DNA from: Hyphomicrobiales bacterium
GTDB lineage: Bacteria > Pseudomonadota > Alphaproteobacteria > Rhizobiales > Xanthobacteraceae
Assembly (NCBI GenBank): GCA_017305715.1
Contig: JAFKKG010000032.1
Location: 1 to 64,000 of the forward strand
Length of the DNA stretch: 64,000 nt
Direction: 5' to 3'
How positions within the stretch are numbered: position 1 is the stretch's first letter; each line of letters opens with the position of its first letter. The notes under the pieces are model-generated. The model was not told the origin of the DNA. It worked only from the letters and a program-made list of their open reading frames with translations, and searched no databases. Both the position numbers and the translations under genes were made by a program. Below are positions 44,037 through 52,554 of this stretch, one piece after another.

Positions 44037-46682
44037 CTAAGAGGTCGCTTCCCTGACCAATTCCTCGGCGGCTTCCGCCAACAGCTCGTCGGCCGCTTCG
44101 CCATAAACTGACTCGCGGCCGATTTCCAGCATCACCGGCACCGCCAGCGGCGAAACACGGTCGAGTTCCCGGTGGATGATTCGCCCGTGAATGCGCGAGA
44201 GCATATCACCGAGCCGCTTGAGGTCGAGCAGCCCGGTGGCGGCATCGGCGCGCGCGGCGCGCAGCAGCACATGATCGGCCTGGTGCTTGCGCAGCACGTC
44301 GTAGATCAGGTCGGTCGAGAACAGCACCTGGCGGCGGGATTTTTCCTCGCCGGTGAAGCGCCGCGCGATCAGGCCCGAGATGACAGCGCAGGTGCGGAAG
44401 GTTCGCTTCATCAGGGCGGATTCGGCGAGCCACGCCTCGAGATCGTCGCCCAGCATGTCCGGATCGAACAGCGCGTTGAGATCGAGCTTGCCCTGGCGGA
44501 CCATGAACGACATGTCGCCGAGTGCCCATACCGCAACCGCATATTCGTTGGCGACGAAGCCGAGCGGCCGCACCCGCGCGCGCTCCATCCGCCGCGTCAG
44601 CAGCATGCCGAGCGTCTGGTGCGCCAGCCGCCCCTCGAAGGGATAGCAGATCAGATAATGCTTGTTGCCGCGCGGAAAGGTTTCGACCAAGAGCTCGCGC
44701 ACCGCCGGCACGCGCGAAAAATGCCGTTGCAGCGACAGCCATTCGCGGACCTGATCCGGCAATGCGTTCCATGCACGCTTGTCGTCGAGCAGCTTGCGGA
44801 CGCGTTCGGCGAGATAGGTCGACAGCGGAAACTTGCCGCCCATATAGGACGGAACTTTTGCATCCTTGTCGTTGGCGCGGGAGACGTAGACCTGATCCTC
44901 GGCGAGCGCCTCATAGCGCACCACCTCGCCACCAAACGCAAAGGTGTCGCCGACCACCAAGCCTTCGATGAAATATTCCTCGACCTCGCCGAGCATGCGT
45001 CCGCCGCGCCCGAGCACGCCGGTCGAACCCGAACCGCCGCCGCGCGAGCGCACCAGGCGCACTTTCAGCATCGGCTCCTCGACGATGGTGCCGACATTGA
45101 GGCGGTAGCTCTGCCGCACGCGGGGATTGGCGACACGCCAGCGGCCTTGTTTGTCCTGCTTGATGCGCGCAAAGCGCTCATAGGTTTTCAGCGCATAGCC
45201 GCCGGTGGCGACGAAATCGACGACATCGTCGAAATCGGTTCGGCTGAGCGTCGAATAGGGCGCCGATGTCAGCACTTCCTCGTAGAGTTCATCGGATAGA
45301 AACGGCTCGCCGCAGGCGCAGCCCAGCACATGCTGCGCCAGCACGTCGAGCGCGCCGGTCCGCAAGGGCGGCGTATCCTGCGCATTCTCCGCAATGGCAT
45401 CGATCGCGACCGCGCATTCCAGCACCTCGAAGCGGTTGGCCGGCACCAGCACCGCGCGAGAAGGTTCGTCGAGCCGGTGATTGGCGCGGCCGATCCGTTG
45501 CATCAGCCGCGAGGAGCCCTTGGGCGCGCCGACATTGATGACGAGATCGATGTCGCCCCAATCGATACCGAGGTCGAGCGAAGACGTGCAGACCACGCCG
45601 CGCAGCTTGCCGGCCGCCATCGCATCCTCGACCTTGCGGCGTTGGGCGACGTCGAGCGAACCGTGATGCAGCGCGATGGCGAGGCCATCGTCGTTCATGC
45701 GCCAGAAATCCTGGAACAGCATTTCGGCCTGGCTGCGGGTGTTGACGAAGATCAGCGTGGTCTTGTTGCGCTTGATCAGTTCGTACATTTCGCCGAGCGC
45801 ATGGCGTGCGCTGTGACCGGCCCAGGGCAGGCGCTCGCGCGTATCGAGCATCTCGACCACGGGTGCGGCGGCGTCGCCGGCGACAACGATATCGGCGGAT
45901 TCCATTTTGCGGCCGCGCTGCGGCACCAGGAACCGCGCCAGTGATTCCGGTTCGGCGACGGTTGCCGACAGACCGATGCCGCGCATGTCAGGCGCCAACT
46001 TCCATAGCCGCGCCAGACCGAGCGACAACAAATCGCCGCGCTTGGAGGTGACCAGCGCATGCAATTCGTCGAGTACGATGCGTTTCAGCGAGCCGAACAG
46101 AAACGGCGCATCGTCGGAGGACAGCAGCAGCGCCAGTTGCTCGGGCGTGGTCAGCAGAATATCCGGCGGATAGCGCCGCTGCCGCTGCCGGCGCGACACC
46201 GGCGTGTCGCCGGTGCGGGTCTCGACCTTGATCGGCAAGCCCATCTCGGCGATCGGCGTCTCAAGGTTGCGCGCAATATCGACGGCCAGCGCCTTCAGGG
46301 GGGAGATGTAGAGGGTGTGGAGACCGCCGCTGCGCTTGACGCTGCGGCCGGTGGAGATGACGTTTTGCCGTGCTGGTTGGGCTCCCTCCCCGCTTGCGGG
46401 GTCCGAGGCGAGCAAAGCTCGCTCTCGAGGTCGGGGAGAAGCGTAAGCCGGATCGTTCGGCTTACCGCTCAGTTCCACCAGCGTCGGCAGAAATCCCGCC
46501 AGCGTCTTGCCGGCGCCGGTCGGTGCGATCAGCAGGGCCGAGCGATCTTCCCGGGCCTTCGCCAGCAGTTCCAGTTGGTGCGCACGCGGCGACCAGCCGC
46601 GCGACACGAACCATTGAAGGAAGCGCTCGGGCAGCAGCGCGGCCGGCTCGGCCGGGTTGGCGGGTAGGATTCGGGGCGGCAC
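44037..46682 (-). CDS. Ligase-associated DEXH-box DNA helicase (Lhr core type)
   Basis: An 881-residue superfamily 2 helicase. Walker A is APTGAGKT (residues 53-60), the DEXH box is DELH in IVLDELHALVTSKRG, motif III is GLSATV, and motif VI lies in LMQRIGRANHR. A winged helix and the Lhr core domain follow. It matches the ligase-associated helicase that translocates 3'-5' on DNA. Residues 74-120 (from KPNDPAYASP to SVKRSGG) have no place in the family: this is where a palindromic repeat (46381-46465) is inserted in-frame between motif I and motif Ia (LHTLYISPLKAL). The start is GTG 46682. pdeM follows 112 bp downstream. Confidence 0.93.
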   Translation of the reverse strand: MPPRILPANPAEPAALLPERFLQWFVSRGWSPRAHQLELLAKAREDRSALLIAPTGAGKTLAGFLPTLVELSGKPNDPAYASPRPRERALLASDPASGEGAQPARQNVISTGRSVKRSGGLHTLYISPLKALAVDIARNLETPIAEMGLPIKVETRTGDTPVSRRQRQRRYPPDILLTTPEQLALLLSSDDAPFLFGSLKRIVLDELHALVTSKRGDLLSLGLARLWKLAPDMRGIGLSATVAEPESLARFLVPQRGRKMESADIVVAGDAAAPVVEMLDTRERLPWAGHSARHALGEMYELIKRNKTTLIFVNTRSQAEMLFQDFWRMNDDGLAIALHHGSLDVAQRRKVEDAMAAGKLRGVVCTSSLDLGIDWGDIDLVINVGAPKGSSRLMQRIGRANHRLDEPSRAVLVPANRFEVLECAVAIDAIAENAQDTPPLRTGALDVLAQHVLGCACGEPFLSDELYEEVLTSAPYSTLSRTDFDDVVDFVATGGYALKTYERFARIKQDKQGRWRVANPRVRQSYRLNVGTIVEEPMLKVRLVRSRGGGSGSTGVLGRGGRMLGEVEEYFIEGLVVGDTFAFGGEVVRYEALAEDQVYVSRANDKDAKVPSYMGGKFPLSTYLAERVRKLLDDKRAWNALPDQVREWLSLQRHFSRVPAVRELLVETFPRGNKHYLICYPFEGRLAHQTLGMLLTRRMERARVRPLGFVANEYAVAVWALGDMSFMVRQGKLDLNALFDPDMLGDDLEAWLAESALMKRTFRTCAVISGLIARRFTGEEKSRRQVLFSTDLIYDVLRKHQADHVLLRAARADAATGLLDLKRLGDMLSRIHGRIIHRELDRVSPLAVPVMLEIGRESVYGEAADELLAEAAEELVREATS
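46381..46465. repeat. Palindromic repeat inserted in-frame in the helicase gene
   Basis: CTCCCTCCCCGCTTGCGGGG with the flanking AGGCGAGCAAAGCTCGCTCT hairpin is of the same class as intergenic repeats nearby. An adjacent perfect inverted repeat GTAAGCCG / CGGCTTAC spans 46443-46465. Together with about 55 bp on the left they account for the 47 extra codons. Confidence 0.7.
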
Positions 46683-46737
46683 AAAACAAGAACTAAGCCG
46701 TTCTGGCCGCCACGTCGAGGGTTGATCGTAGGCTCAC

Positions 46738-46817
46738 CGTCATTCCGGGGCGATGCGCAGCATCGAACCCGGAAGCTCGAGGTTCCGGGTTCGCGCTATG
46801 CGCGCCCCGGAACGACA
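46738..46817. repeat. Dispersed long inverted repeat
   Basis: CGTCATTCCGGGGCG at the left pairs with CGCCCCGGAACGAC at the right, with an inner pair GAACCCGGAA / TTCCGGGTTC. It lies between the binding-protein stop and the helicase start on the same strand. Confidence 0.75.
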
Positions 46818-46825
46818 CCAGTCGC

Positions 46826-48055
46826 CTACTCCGTCACCGCCTTTTCGGAAATCTGCCAGTCCTTGCCGTCGAACACCGAAATGTGCAGCGTCTTCATCGG
46901 CGTGTAGTCGTCGGGCGTGTAGCTGTAGTTGATGTCGTCGAGGAAAAACGGCGAGTGGAAGCCGGCCAGCGTCGTGGCGTGCTTCAGGACGTTGGCGCGG
47001 GTCAAATCGTCGCCGCAGCGGCGCAGGATTTCCGCCATCGTCGCCACTTGGCCGTAGCCGGCATAGGCGATGGTGTTGTCGGGATCGACGGTCGGCAGAT
47101 ATTTCTTGCGCAACTCCTCGAATGCCAGCACGTCCTTGTCCTTTTCCCAGCGCCCGGGGCCGGCCTCCTTGGAATAGCGGATCGCGACGATGCCGGCGGC
47201 GTTCTCGAGGCCGGCGGCGCTGAGGATCGAACGCCCCGTCGATCCCGCCGACAGCAATTGCAGCGGCTTCCAGCCAAGTTCGGTGACCTTGCGGATCGAC
47301 TGCGACGTCGCCTTGCCAGTGGTGATGTTGTAAAAAGTGTCCGCGCCCGATTTCGAGAGATTGATGAGCTGCGAATCGACCGTCGGCTCGGTCAGGTCGT
47401 AGGTCTGCTCCATGATCACCTTGGCGGTGCCGCCGGCATCTTCCAGCACTTTCTTGAAGGGCCCGAGGAAATCGCGGCCGAAATCATCGTTCTGGTAGAG
47501 GATGCCGATTTTCGCATTCGGCTTCACCGACACGACGTGCTTGGCGAGGATGCGCGCCTCGGTCGGATACAGCGGCAGGCCCGCCATGGTCCATTTGAAA
47601 TTCTTCGGATCGTTCCATTTCGATGCGCCGGTATTGAGCAGCAGTTGCGGCACGCCCTTGGAATTGAGATATTTATGCACGGCGGTCTGCGGTGCTGTGC
47701 CGAGAGAGCCGAACAGCGCCAGCACTTCGTCCTGCTCGACCAGCCGCCGCGTCGCTTCCACGCATTTCGGCGCGCTGTAGGCGTCGTCCATGGTCAGGAA
47801 CTTGACCTTGCGGCCATTGATGCCGCCCTTTTCGTTCAGCATCTGGAAATAGGCTTCGCCGACCCGGCCGAGCACGCCATAGATCGAGCCGGGACCGGAA
47901 TGCGGCACGGTCTGGCCGAGCTTGATCTCGGTATCGCTGGAGCCCGGATCGTATTTCTTGTCGGCGGCCCATAAATAAGGCGCGGGCAAAACGGAAGCTG
48001 CGAGGGCGGATAGCGCGGTGGCGCCGAATTCGCGCCTGGTCTGTTTCTTGTTCAT
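46826..48055 (-). CDS. Branched-chain amino acid-type ABC substrate-binding protein
   Basis: A 409-residue periplasmic-binding protein of the LivJ/family 5 type. The N-terminus MNKKQTRREFGATALSALAASVLP carries a twin-arginine-like motif, so export may be by Tat. The domain opens DTEIKLGQTVPHSGPGSIYG, with the hinge phrase FGSLGTAPQTAVHKYLNSKGVPQLLLNTGAS. The ligand could be an amino acid, aromatic acid or amide. No permease or ATPase gene is adjacent. It sits inside the DNA repair cluster and looks like an unrelated insertion there. Confidence 0.92.
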   Translation of the reverse strand: MNKKQTRREFGATALSALAASVLPAPYLWAADKKYDPGSSDTEIKLGQTVPHSGPGSIYGVLGRVGEAYFQMLNEKGGINGRKVKFLTMDDAYSAPKCVEATRRLVEQDEVLALFGSLGTAPQTAVHKYLNSKGVPQLLLNTGASKWNDPKNFKWTMAGLPLYPTEARILAKHVVSVKPNAKIGILYQNDDFGRDFLGPFKKVLEDAGGTAKVIMEQTYDLTEPTVDSQLINLSKSGADTFYNITTGKATSQSIRKVTELGWKPLQLLSAGSTGRSILSAAGLENAAGIVAIRYSKEAGPGRWEKDKDVLAFEELRKKYLPTVDPDNTIAYAGYGQVATMAEILRRCGDDLTRANVLKHATTLAGFHSPFFLDDINYSYTPDDYTPMKTLHISVFDGKDWQISEKAVTE

Positions 48056-48186
48056 TGTTGTTCTCCCTTGAGCGCGCCATGATCTACATTCCCGCGGGCG
48101 CGGCAATAGCGAACTGAAGCGTTCGCAGCGCAATGCCGCCCGCCAAGCAGGCCCCATTTCCGCGAGGCGGAAATCGCAGCGCTGGA

Positions 48187-48264
48187 TGAGGGGTCTCGAA
48201 GAAGCAATCCCTCACCCGTCTTCGCTTCGCGAAGCCACCCTCGTCCACAAGGGGAGAGGGGAAG
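48187..48264. repeat. Dispersed palindromic repeat
   Basis: ATGAGGGGTCTCGAAGAAGC through CACAAGGGGAGAGGGGAAG shares the GGATGAGGGGT...CCACAAGGGGAGA layout of the large element at 58438-58577. It ends 6 bp before the methyltransferase stop. Confidence 0.6.
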
Positions 48265-48269
48265 CGGAC

Positions 48270-49196
48270 TCACGTTTTTGACGCCACCGCCACGAGGCCC
48301 GGCACCGGGATGTTGTCTTCGGTGCGCGCCGAGCGATCTTCGAGCAGCGATAATGTGAGGCCGGCCGCCTCCACCGACGCACGAACATGCGCGGCGGCAT
48401 GGGCATAGCGCAGGCCCGCGCCGAGAATCACGCCGTCGCCGCCATGCGTCTCGGTCGTGAAGGCGAACAGGCCGCCGGCGGACAGCACGCGTTGTGCCTC
48501 GATCAGCACCGGCGCGAGATCGGCGACATAGATCATCACGTCGGCCGCCAGGATGAGATCGGCGCTGGCGTCCAGCCTGCCGCGCAGGCCCTGCACGATA
48601 TCGGCGACTTCAAGCTCCGCGTAGAAGCCGGACAGCCGCGCCTTCTCGATCATGCGCGGCGACAGGTCGATGCCGATGAAATGATCGACCTCCCGGGCGA
48701 AGGCGGTCGCGACAAGTCCCGTGCCGCAGCCAAGATCGATCGCACGGTTGAAGAAGGCAGGCTTGCGGGAGGCGGCGCGCACCGACAGCACCGCGCGGAA
48801 CAGCAGTTCCGGGCCGCGGTAACCGAGATCGTCCACCAGTGCGGATTCGAATCGTTTCGCGTACTGATCGAACAGCACCTTCACATATCCTTGCGGCATC
48901 TCGGCCAATGGTTCGGCGCCGAGCCGCATCAGTCGCAGGCTGGCGCCATGGCGGTCGTCGGGATCGCCGGCCCAGGCCTTGCGAAACGCCGCGATCGCCG
49001 CATCGCGTTCACCGAGCGTTTCGCGGATATCGCCGAGCGTGAACCAGGCCGTGACGAAATTGGGCGCCAGTTCCGTTGCCTGCAGCAGCAGGTCGGCTGC
49101 CCCGGCCAGATCGCCTTTCAATTGCAGGTCGCGCGCAAAATCATAGCGGCGATCGGCCATCAGATCGCCGGAGGTCAGGAATATTCGCGTGGGCAT
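48270..49196 (-). CDS. TPR-containing SAM-dependent methyltransferase
   Basis: A 308-residue protein. The N-terminal third has tetratricopeptide-like helices (LQLKGDLAGAADLLLQATELAPNFVTAW and LGERDAAIAAFRKAWAGDPDD, residues about 20-75). The class I methyltransferase domain follows, with motif I AIDLGCGTGLVATAF (about 155-170), acidic FIGIDLSPRMIEKA and ILAADVMIYVADL. Substrate unknown. It starts 51 bp from the divergent exonuclease gene, so the two share a promoter region, but a repair role cannot be concluded. Confidence 0.9.
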   Translation of the reverse strand: MPTRIFLTSGDLMADRRYDFARDLQLKGDLAGAADLLLQATELAPNFVTAWFTLGDIRETLGERDAAIAAFRKAWAGDPDDRHGASLRLMRLGAEPLAEMPQGYVKVLFDQYAKRFESALVDDLGYRGPELLFRAVLSVRAASRKPAFFNRAIDLGCGTGLVATAFAREVDHFIGIDLSPRMIEKARLSGFYAELEVADIVQGLRGRLDASADLILAADVMIYVADLAPVLIEAQRVLSAGGLFAFTTETHGGDGVILGAGLRYAHAAAHVRASVEAAGLTLSLLEDRSARTEDNIPVPGLVAVASKT

Positions 49197-49247
49197 GGGT
49201 TCTATGTGACGGGTAAAAATTGGAGCAATACGTCCTATATAACGAAA

Positions 49248-50285
49248 ATGCGTCCGCAAGACATCCTGCTGCCAGCTCCCGCCGGTTTGTGCTGCAAACC
49301 GGGCGGCTTCCATATCGACCCGGTTCGATCAGTCGAGCGCGCGTTGATCACCCACGGTCATTCCGACCACGCCCGTCCCGGCCATGGCGCGGTGCTGGCG
49401 ACGCAAGAGACGCTCGACATGATGCGGCTGCGCTATGGCGAGAATTTCGCCGGATCGACGCAGGCGATCGCCTATGGCGAGGAAATCAGGCTCGGCGACG
49501 TCACCGTCAAATTCCATCCCGCCGGCCATGTGCTGGGCTCGGCGCAAATCGCCGTCACCTGCAAGAACACCTGCATCGTCGCCTCGGGCGACTACAAGGA
49601 CGCAACCGATCCGACCTGCAAGCCGTTCGAAGTGATGCCCTGCGACGTCTTCATCACCGAAGCAACGTTCGGCTTGCCGGTGTTCCGCCATGGCAACGCC
49701 GCGGATGAGGTGAAGAAGCTGCTGGCCTCGGTGGCGCTGTTCCCGGAACGCGCGCATCTGGTCGGCGCCTATTCGCTCGGCAAGGGGCAGCGCGTCATCG
49801 CGCTGCTGCGCGAGGCCGGTTACGACGCGCCGATCTATTTGCACGGCGCGATGGAAGAGATCACCTATTATTATCAAAGCCGCGGCATCACCCTCGGCGA
49901 GCTGCGCCCGGCGAAGGGCATGAAGAAGGCCGATCTCGCCGGCACCATCACGCTGGCGCCGCCGTCGGCGACATCCGACATCTGGACGCGGCGTTTTCCC
50001 GATCCGGTCACCGCGTTTGCCTCGGGCTGGATGCGGGTGCGGGCCCGTGCCCGGCAGCGCGGCATCGAATTGCCGCTGGTGATTTCCGACCACGCCGACT
50101 GGGACGGCCTGACCGCGACCATCGAAGCCACCGGCGCCGGCGAAATCTGGGTCACGCACGGCCAGGAGGATGCGCTGGTGCATTGGTGCAAGACAAAAGG
50201 TCTTGCCGCACGGCCGCTCGATCTCGTCGGTTACGGCGATGAGGACGAGCACGAGGCCCCGCAAAAAGGTGAGGCCGAGGCATGA
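49248..50285 (+). CDS. Ligase-associated DNA repair exonuclease (MBL/beta-CASP)
   Basis: A 345-residue nuclease of the metallo-beta-lactamase/beta-CASP group. The metal motif is ITHGHSDHARPGH (His36, His38, Asp40, His41). Further ligands lie in PAGHVLGSAQI and ASGDYKD, and VISDHADWDGL is the beta-CASP end. It matches the ligase-associated exonuclease (TIGR04122 type) that processes DNA ends before sealing by the ligase. Its stop overlaps the ligase start by 4 bp (ATGA), so the pair is co-translated. The helicase and PdeM partners are 3-6 kb upstream on the other strand. Confidence 0.93.
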   Translation: MRPQDILLPAPAGLCCKPGGFHIDPVRSVERALITHGHSDHARPGHGAVLATQETLDMMRLRYGENFAGSTQAIAYGEEIRLGDVTVKFHPAGHVLGSAQIAVTCKNTCIVASGDYKDATDPTCKPFEVMPCDVFITEATFGLPVFRHGNAADEVKKLLASVALFPERAHLVGAYSLGKGQRVIALLREAGYDAPIYLHGAMEEITYYYQSRGITLGELRPAKGMKKADLAGTITLAPPSATSDIWTRRFPDPVTAFASGWMRVRARARQRGIELPLVISDHADWDGLTATIEATGAGEIWVTHGQEDALVHWCKTKGLAARPLDLVGYGDEDEHEAPQKGEAEA

Positions 50286-52144
50286 ACCGCTTCGCCGAAC
50301 TATTGGATCGACTCGCCTATGAGCCCGGCCGCAACAACAAGCTGCGGCTGATCACGGCGTATTTTCGCGACACACCCGATCCCGACCGCGGCTACGCGCT
50401 GGCGGCACTGACCGGCGCGCTGTCGTTCAAGCACGCCAAGCCCGGCTTGATCCGCGACCTGATCACCGATCGCACCGATCCCGTGCTGTTCGGGTTGTCG
50501 TATGATTATGTCGGGGATCTCTCGGAGACGGTGGCGCTGATGTGGCCGAAGGGCGCGGTCCATCGTGATGAACCTTTGCTGGGCCACCCCTCTCCCCGGC
50601 CCTCCCCCGCAAGGGGGGAGGGAGCCGAGCGGAATGCGGGGCAATCATCTCGAACAGAATCTAAAGCCGCCGCAACAACTCTCGCCGTTCCCTCCCCCCT
50701 TGCGGGGGAGGGTCAGGGAGAGGGGTATCACACGGGTGGCGCCGATGATGATCCACGCCGCTCCGGCCACAACAACCCTCCGCCGCCTACACTCACCGAA
50801 GTCGTCACCACCCTCCGCACGCTCGGCAAGACCGAACTGCCAAAACAGCTCGCGCGCTGGCTTGATGAGCTCGACGAGACCGGCCGCTGGGCGCTGCTAA
50901 AGCTCGTCACCGGCGCGATGCGGATCGGGGTTTCGGCGCGGCTGGCCAAGACCGCCGCGGCCCATCTCGGCGACAAGGACGCCCACGACATCGAGCTGAT
51001 GTGGCCGGGATTGAGTCCGCCCTATCTCGACCTGTTCGCCTGGCTGGAAGGCCGCAGTGAAAAGCCCGTCAATCGCGATCCGACCCCGTTCCGCCCGGTG
51101 ATGCTGGCGCACGCGATCGAGGAGGCGGATTTTGCGGGCCTCGACGCTGCCGACTTCATCGCCGAATGGAAATGGGACGGCATCCGCGTGCAGGCGGTCG
51201 CCGGCCGTGACGAACGCGGCCATATCCAGGCGCGGCTCTATTCGCGTACGGGGGAAGACATCACCAAGAGTTTTCCCGACCTCGTACCGTCGCTGCATCT
51301 CCCCGGCGCCATCGACGGCGAATTGCTGGTGCTGCGCGAGGGCCGTGTGCAGACCTTCAACGTGCTGCAACAGCGCCTCAACCGCAAAGTGGTGTCGCCC
51401 AAACTGATCAAGGAGTACCCGATCCACTTGCGCGCCTATGATCTGCTCGGCGACGACGAGAACGATCTGCGCGAGCTGCCGTTCATCGAACGCCGCGCGC
51501 GGCTGGAAGCCTTCGTCAAGAAGCTCGACGATGTCAGGATCGATCTGTCGCCGACGGTCGCCTTCGACAGTTGGGAGCAGCTCGCCGGCGCGCGCGCCAA
51601 TCCGGCCCAGGCCGGCGCGGGCGCGGATGCCGACGCCGTCGAGGGCGTGATGCTCAAGCGCCGCGACGCGGCGTATCTGCCGGGCCGGCCCAAGGGGCAA
51701 TGGTGGAAGTGGAAGCGCGACCCGCATCTGATCGATGCGGTCCTGATGTATGCGCAGCGCGGCCACGGCAAGCGCTCGTCCTATTATTCGGACTACACGT
51801 TCGGCGTCTGGACCTCCGGCGAGGGCGGCGAGGAGCTGGTGCCGGTCGGCAAGGCCTATTTCGGCTTCACCGACGAGGAGCTGCTGCAGATCGACCGCTT
51901 CGTCCGCCGCAACACGACCGAGAAATTCGGCCCCGTGCGCCATGTCGTGCACGAGCCCGACCAGGGGCTGGTGCTGGAAGTCGCCTTCGAGGGGCTGGCG
52001 CGCTCGCCGCGGCACAAATCCGGCGTCGCGATGCGGTTCCCGCGAATCAGCCGGCTGCGCTGGGACAAGCCGCCGCGCGAGGCCGACCGGCTGGAAACGC
52101 TGGAACGCATGCTGAAAAGCGACGCCAGTATTACCGCGCCTTAA
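50282..52144 (+). CDS. ATP-dependent DNA ligase of the ligase-associated repair module
   Basis: A 620-residue ligase. Adenylation motif I is EWKWDGIRV with nucleophile Lys297. Motif III lies in LPGAIDGELLVL, and motif V is in EGVMLKRRDAAY followed by KGQWWKWKR. An N-terminal DNA-binding domain and a C-terminal OB domain flank it. Residues about 93-160 (from AVHRDEPLLGHPSPRPSP) do not fit the family; 47 codons of them (50586-50726) are a complete inverted pair of palindromic repeats. The insertion is in a surface linker of the DNA-binding domain, so activity may survive. Co-translated with the exonuclease. Confidence 0.93.
   Translation: MNRFAELLDRLAYEPGRNNKLRLITAYFRDTPDPDRGYALAALTGALSFKHAKPGLIRDLITDRTDPVLFGLSYDYVGDLSETVALMWPKGAVHRDEPLLGHPSPRPSPARGEGAERNAGQSSRTESKAAATTLAVPSPLAGEGQGEGYHTGGADDDPRRSGHNNPPPPTLTEVVTTLRTLGKTELPKQLARWLDELDETGRWALLKLVTGAMRIGVSARLAKTAAAHLGDKDAHDIELMWPGLSPPYLDLFAWLEGRSEKPVNRDPTPFRPVMLAHAIEEADFAGLDAADFIAEWKWDGIRVQAVAGRDERGHIQARLYSRTGEDITKSFPDLVPSLHLPGAIDGELLVLREGRVQTFNVLQQRLNRKVVSPKLIKEYPIHLRAYDLLGDDENDLRELPFIERRARLEAFVKKLDDVRIDLSPTVAFDSWEQLAGARANPAQAGAGADADAVEGVMLKRRDAAYLPGRPKGQWWKWKRDPHLIDAVLMYAQRGHGKRSSYYSDYTFGVWTSGEGGEELVPVGKAYFGFTDEELLQIDRFVRRNTTEKFGPVRHVVHEPDQGLVLEVAFEGLARSPRHKSGVAMRFPRISRLRWDKPPREADRLETLERMLKSDASITAP
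50586..50726. repeat. Inverted repeat pair (BIME-like) inside the ligase gene
   Basis: The 38-base unit at 50586-50623 (ACCCCTCTCCCCGGCCCTCC and on) recurs inverted at 50689-50726 with only three mismatches. Each unit also has its own CCTCCCCCGCAAGGGGGGAGG hairpin. The whole is 141 bp, exactly 47 codons, with no stop in the ligase frame. Confidence 0.85.
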
Positions 52145-52230
52145 TCTGACCCGCCATTGACGCGCCGAGATAGGTTCCCCATCTGCTGTCCGCTGTAGTA
52201 GAATACGGGCGTGACCCGCAGGAGAGATCG

Positions 52231-52527
52231 ATGCCCAACGACGTCAGAGATTTGCCGGCCAGCAATGACGGCTTGTCCCGCTTTCTCGGCGGCTCGCCGC
52301 TGGCGGTGGCGTTCCGGCTGGTCCTGCTCTCCGTGCTGGTCGGCGTCGTGCTCGCCGCCATCGGCTTCGATCCCTGGAACATCCTGCACAGCATCCGGGT
52401 GCTGTTCCAGCGGCTGTGGGATCTCGGCTTCGACGCGGTGAACTGGCTGTGGCGCTACTTCCTGCTCGGCGCCGTGATCGTGATCCCGATCTGGTTTCTG
52501 TCGCGGCTGTTCGGCAACAAGCGCTGA
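52231..52527 (+). CDS. DUF6460-type small membrane protein
   Basis: A 98-residue protein with a short acidic N-terminus and two or three hydrophobic segments (VAFRLVLLSVLVGVVLAAIGF, and YFLLGAVIVIPIWFLSRLF), separated by an amphipathic ILHSIRVLFQRLWDLGFDAVNWLW stretch. It resembles the small DUF6460 membrane proteins of Rhizobiales. Function unknown. It lies between the ligase and an MBL hydrolase on the same strand. Confidence 0.85.
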   Translation: MPNDVRDLPASNDGLSRFLGGSPLAVAFRLVLLSVLVGVVLAAIGFDPWNILHSIRVLFQRLWDLGFDAVNWLWRYFLLGAVIVIPIWFLSRLFGNKR

Positions 52528-52554
52528 CGGTTTCGCCAACACGGGCGGCAGCCG

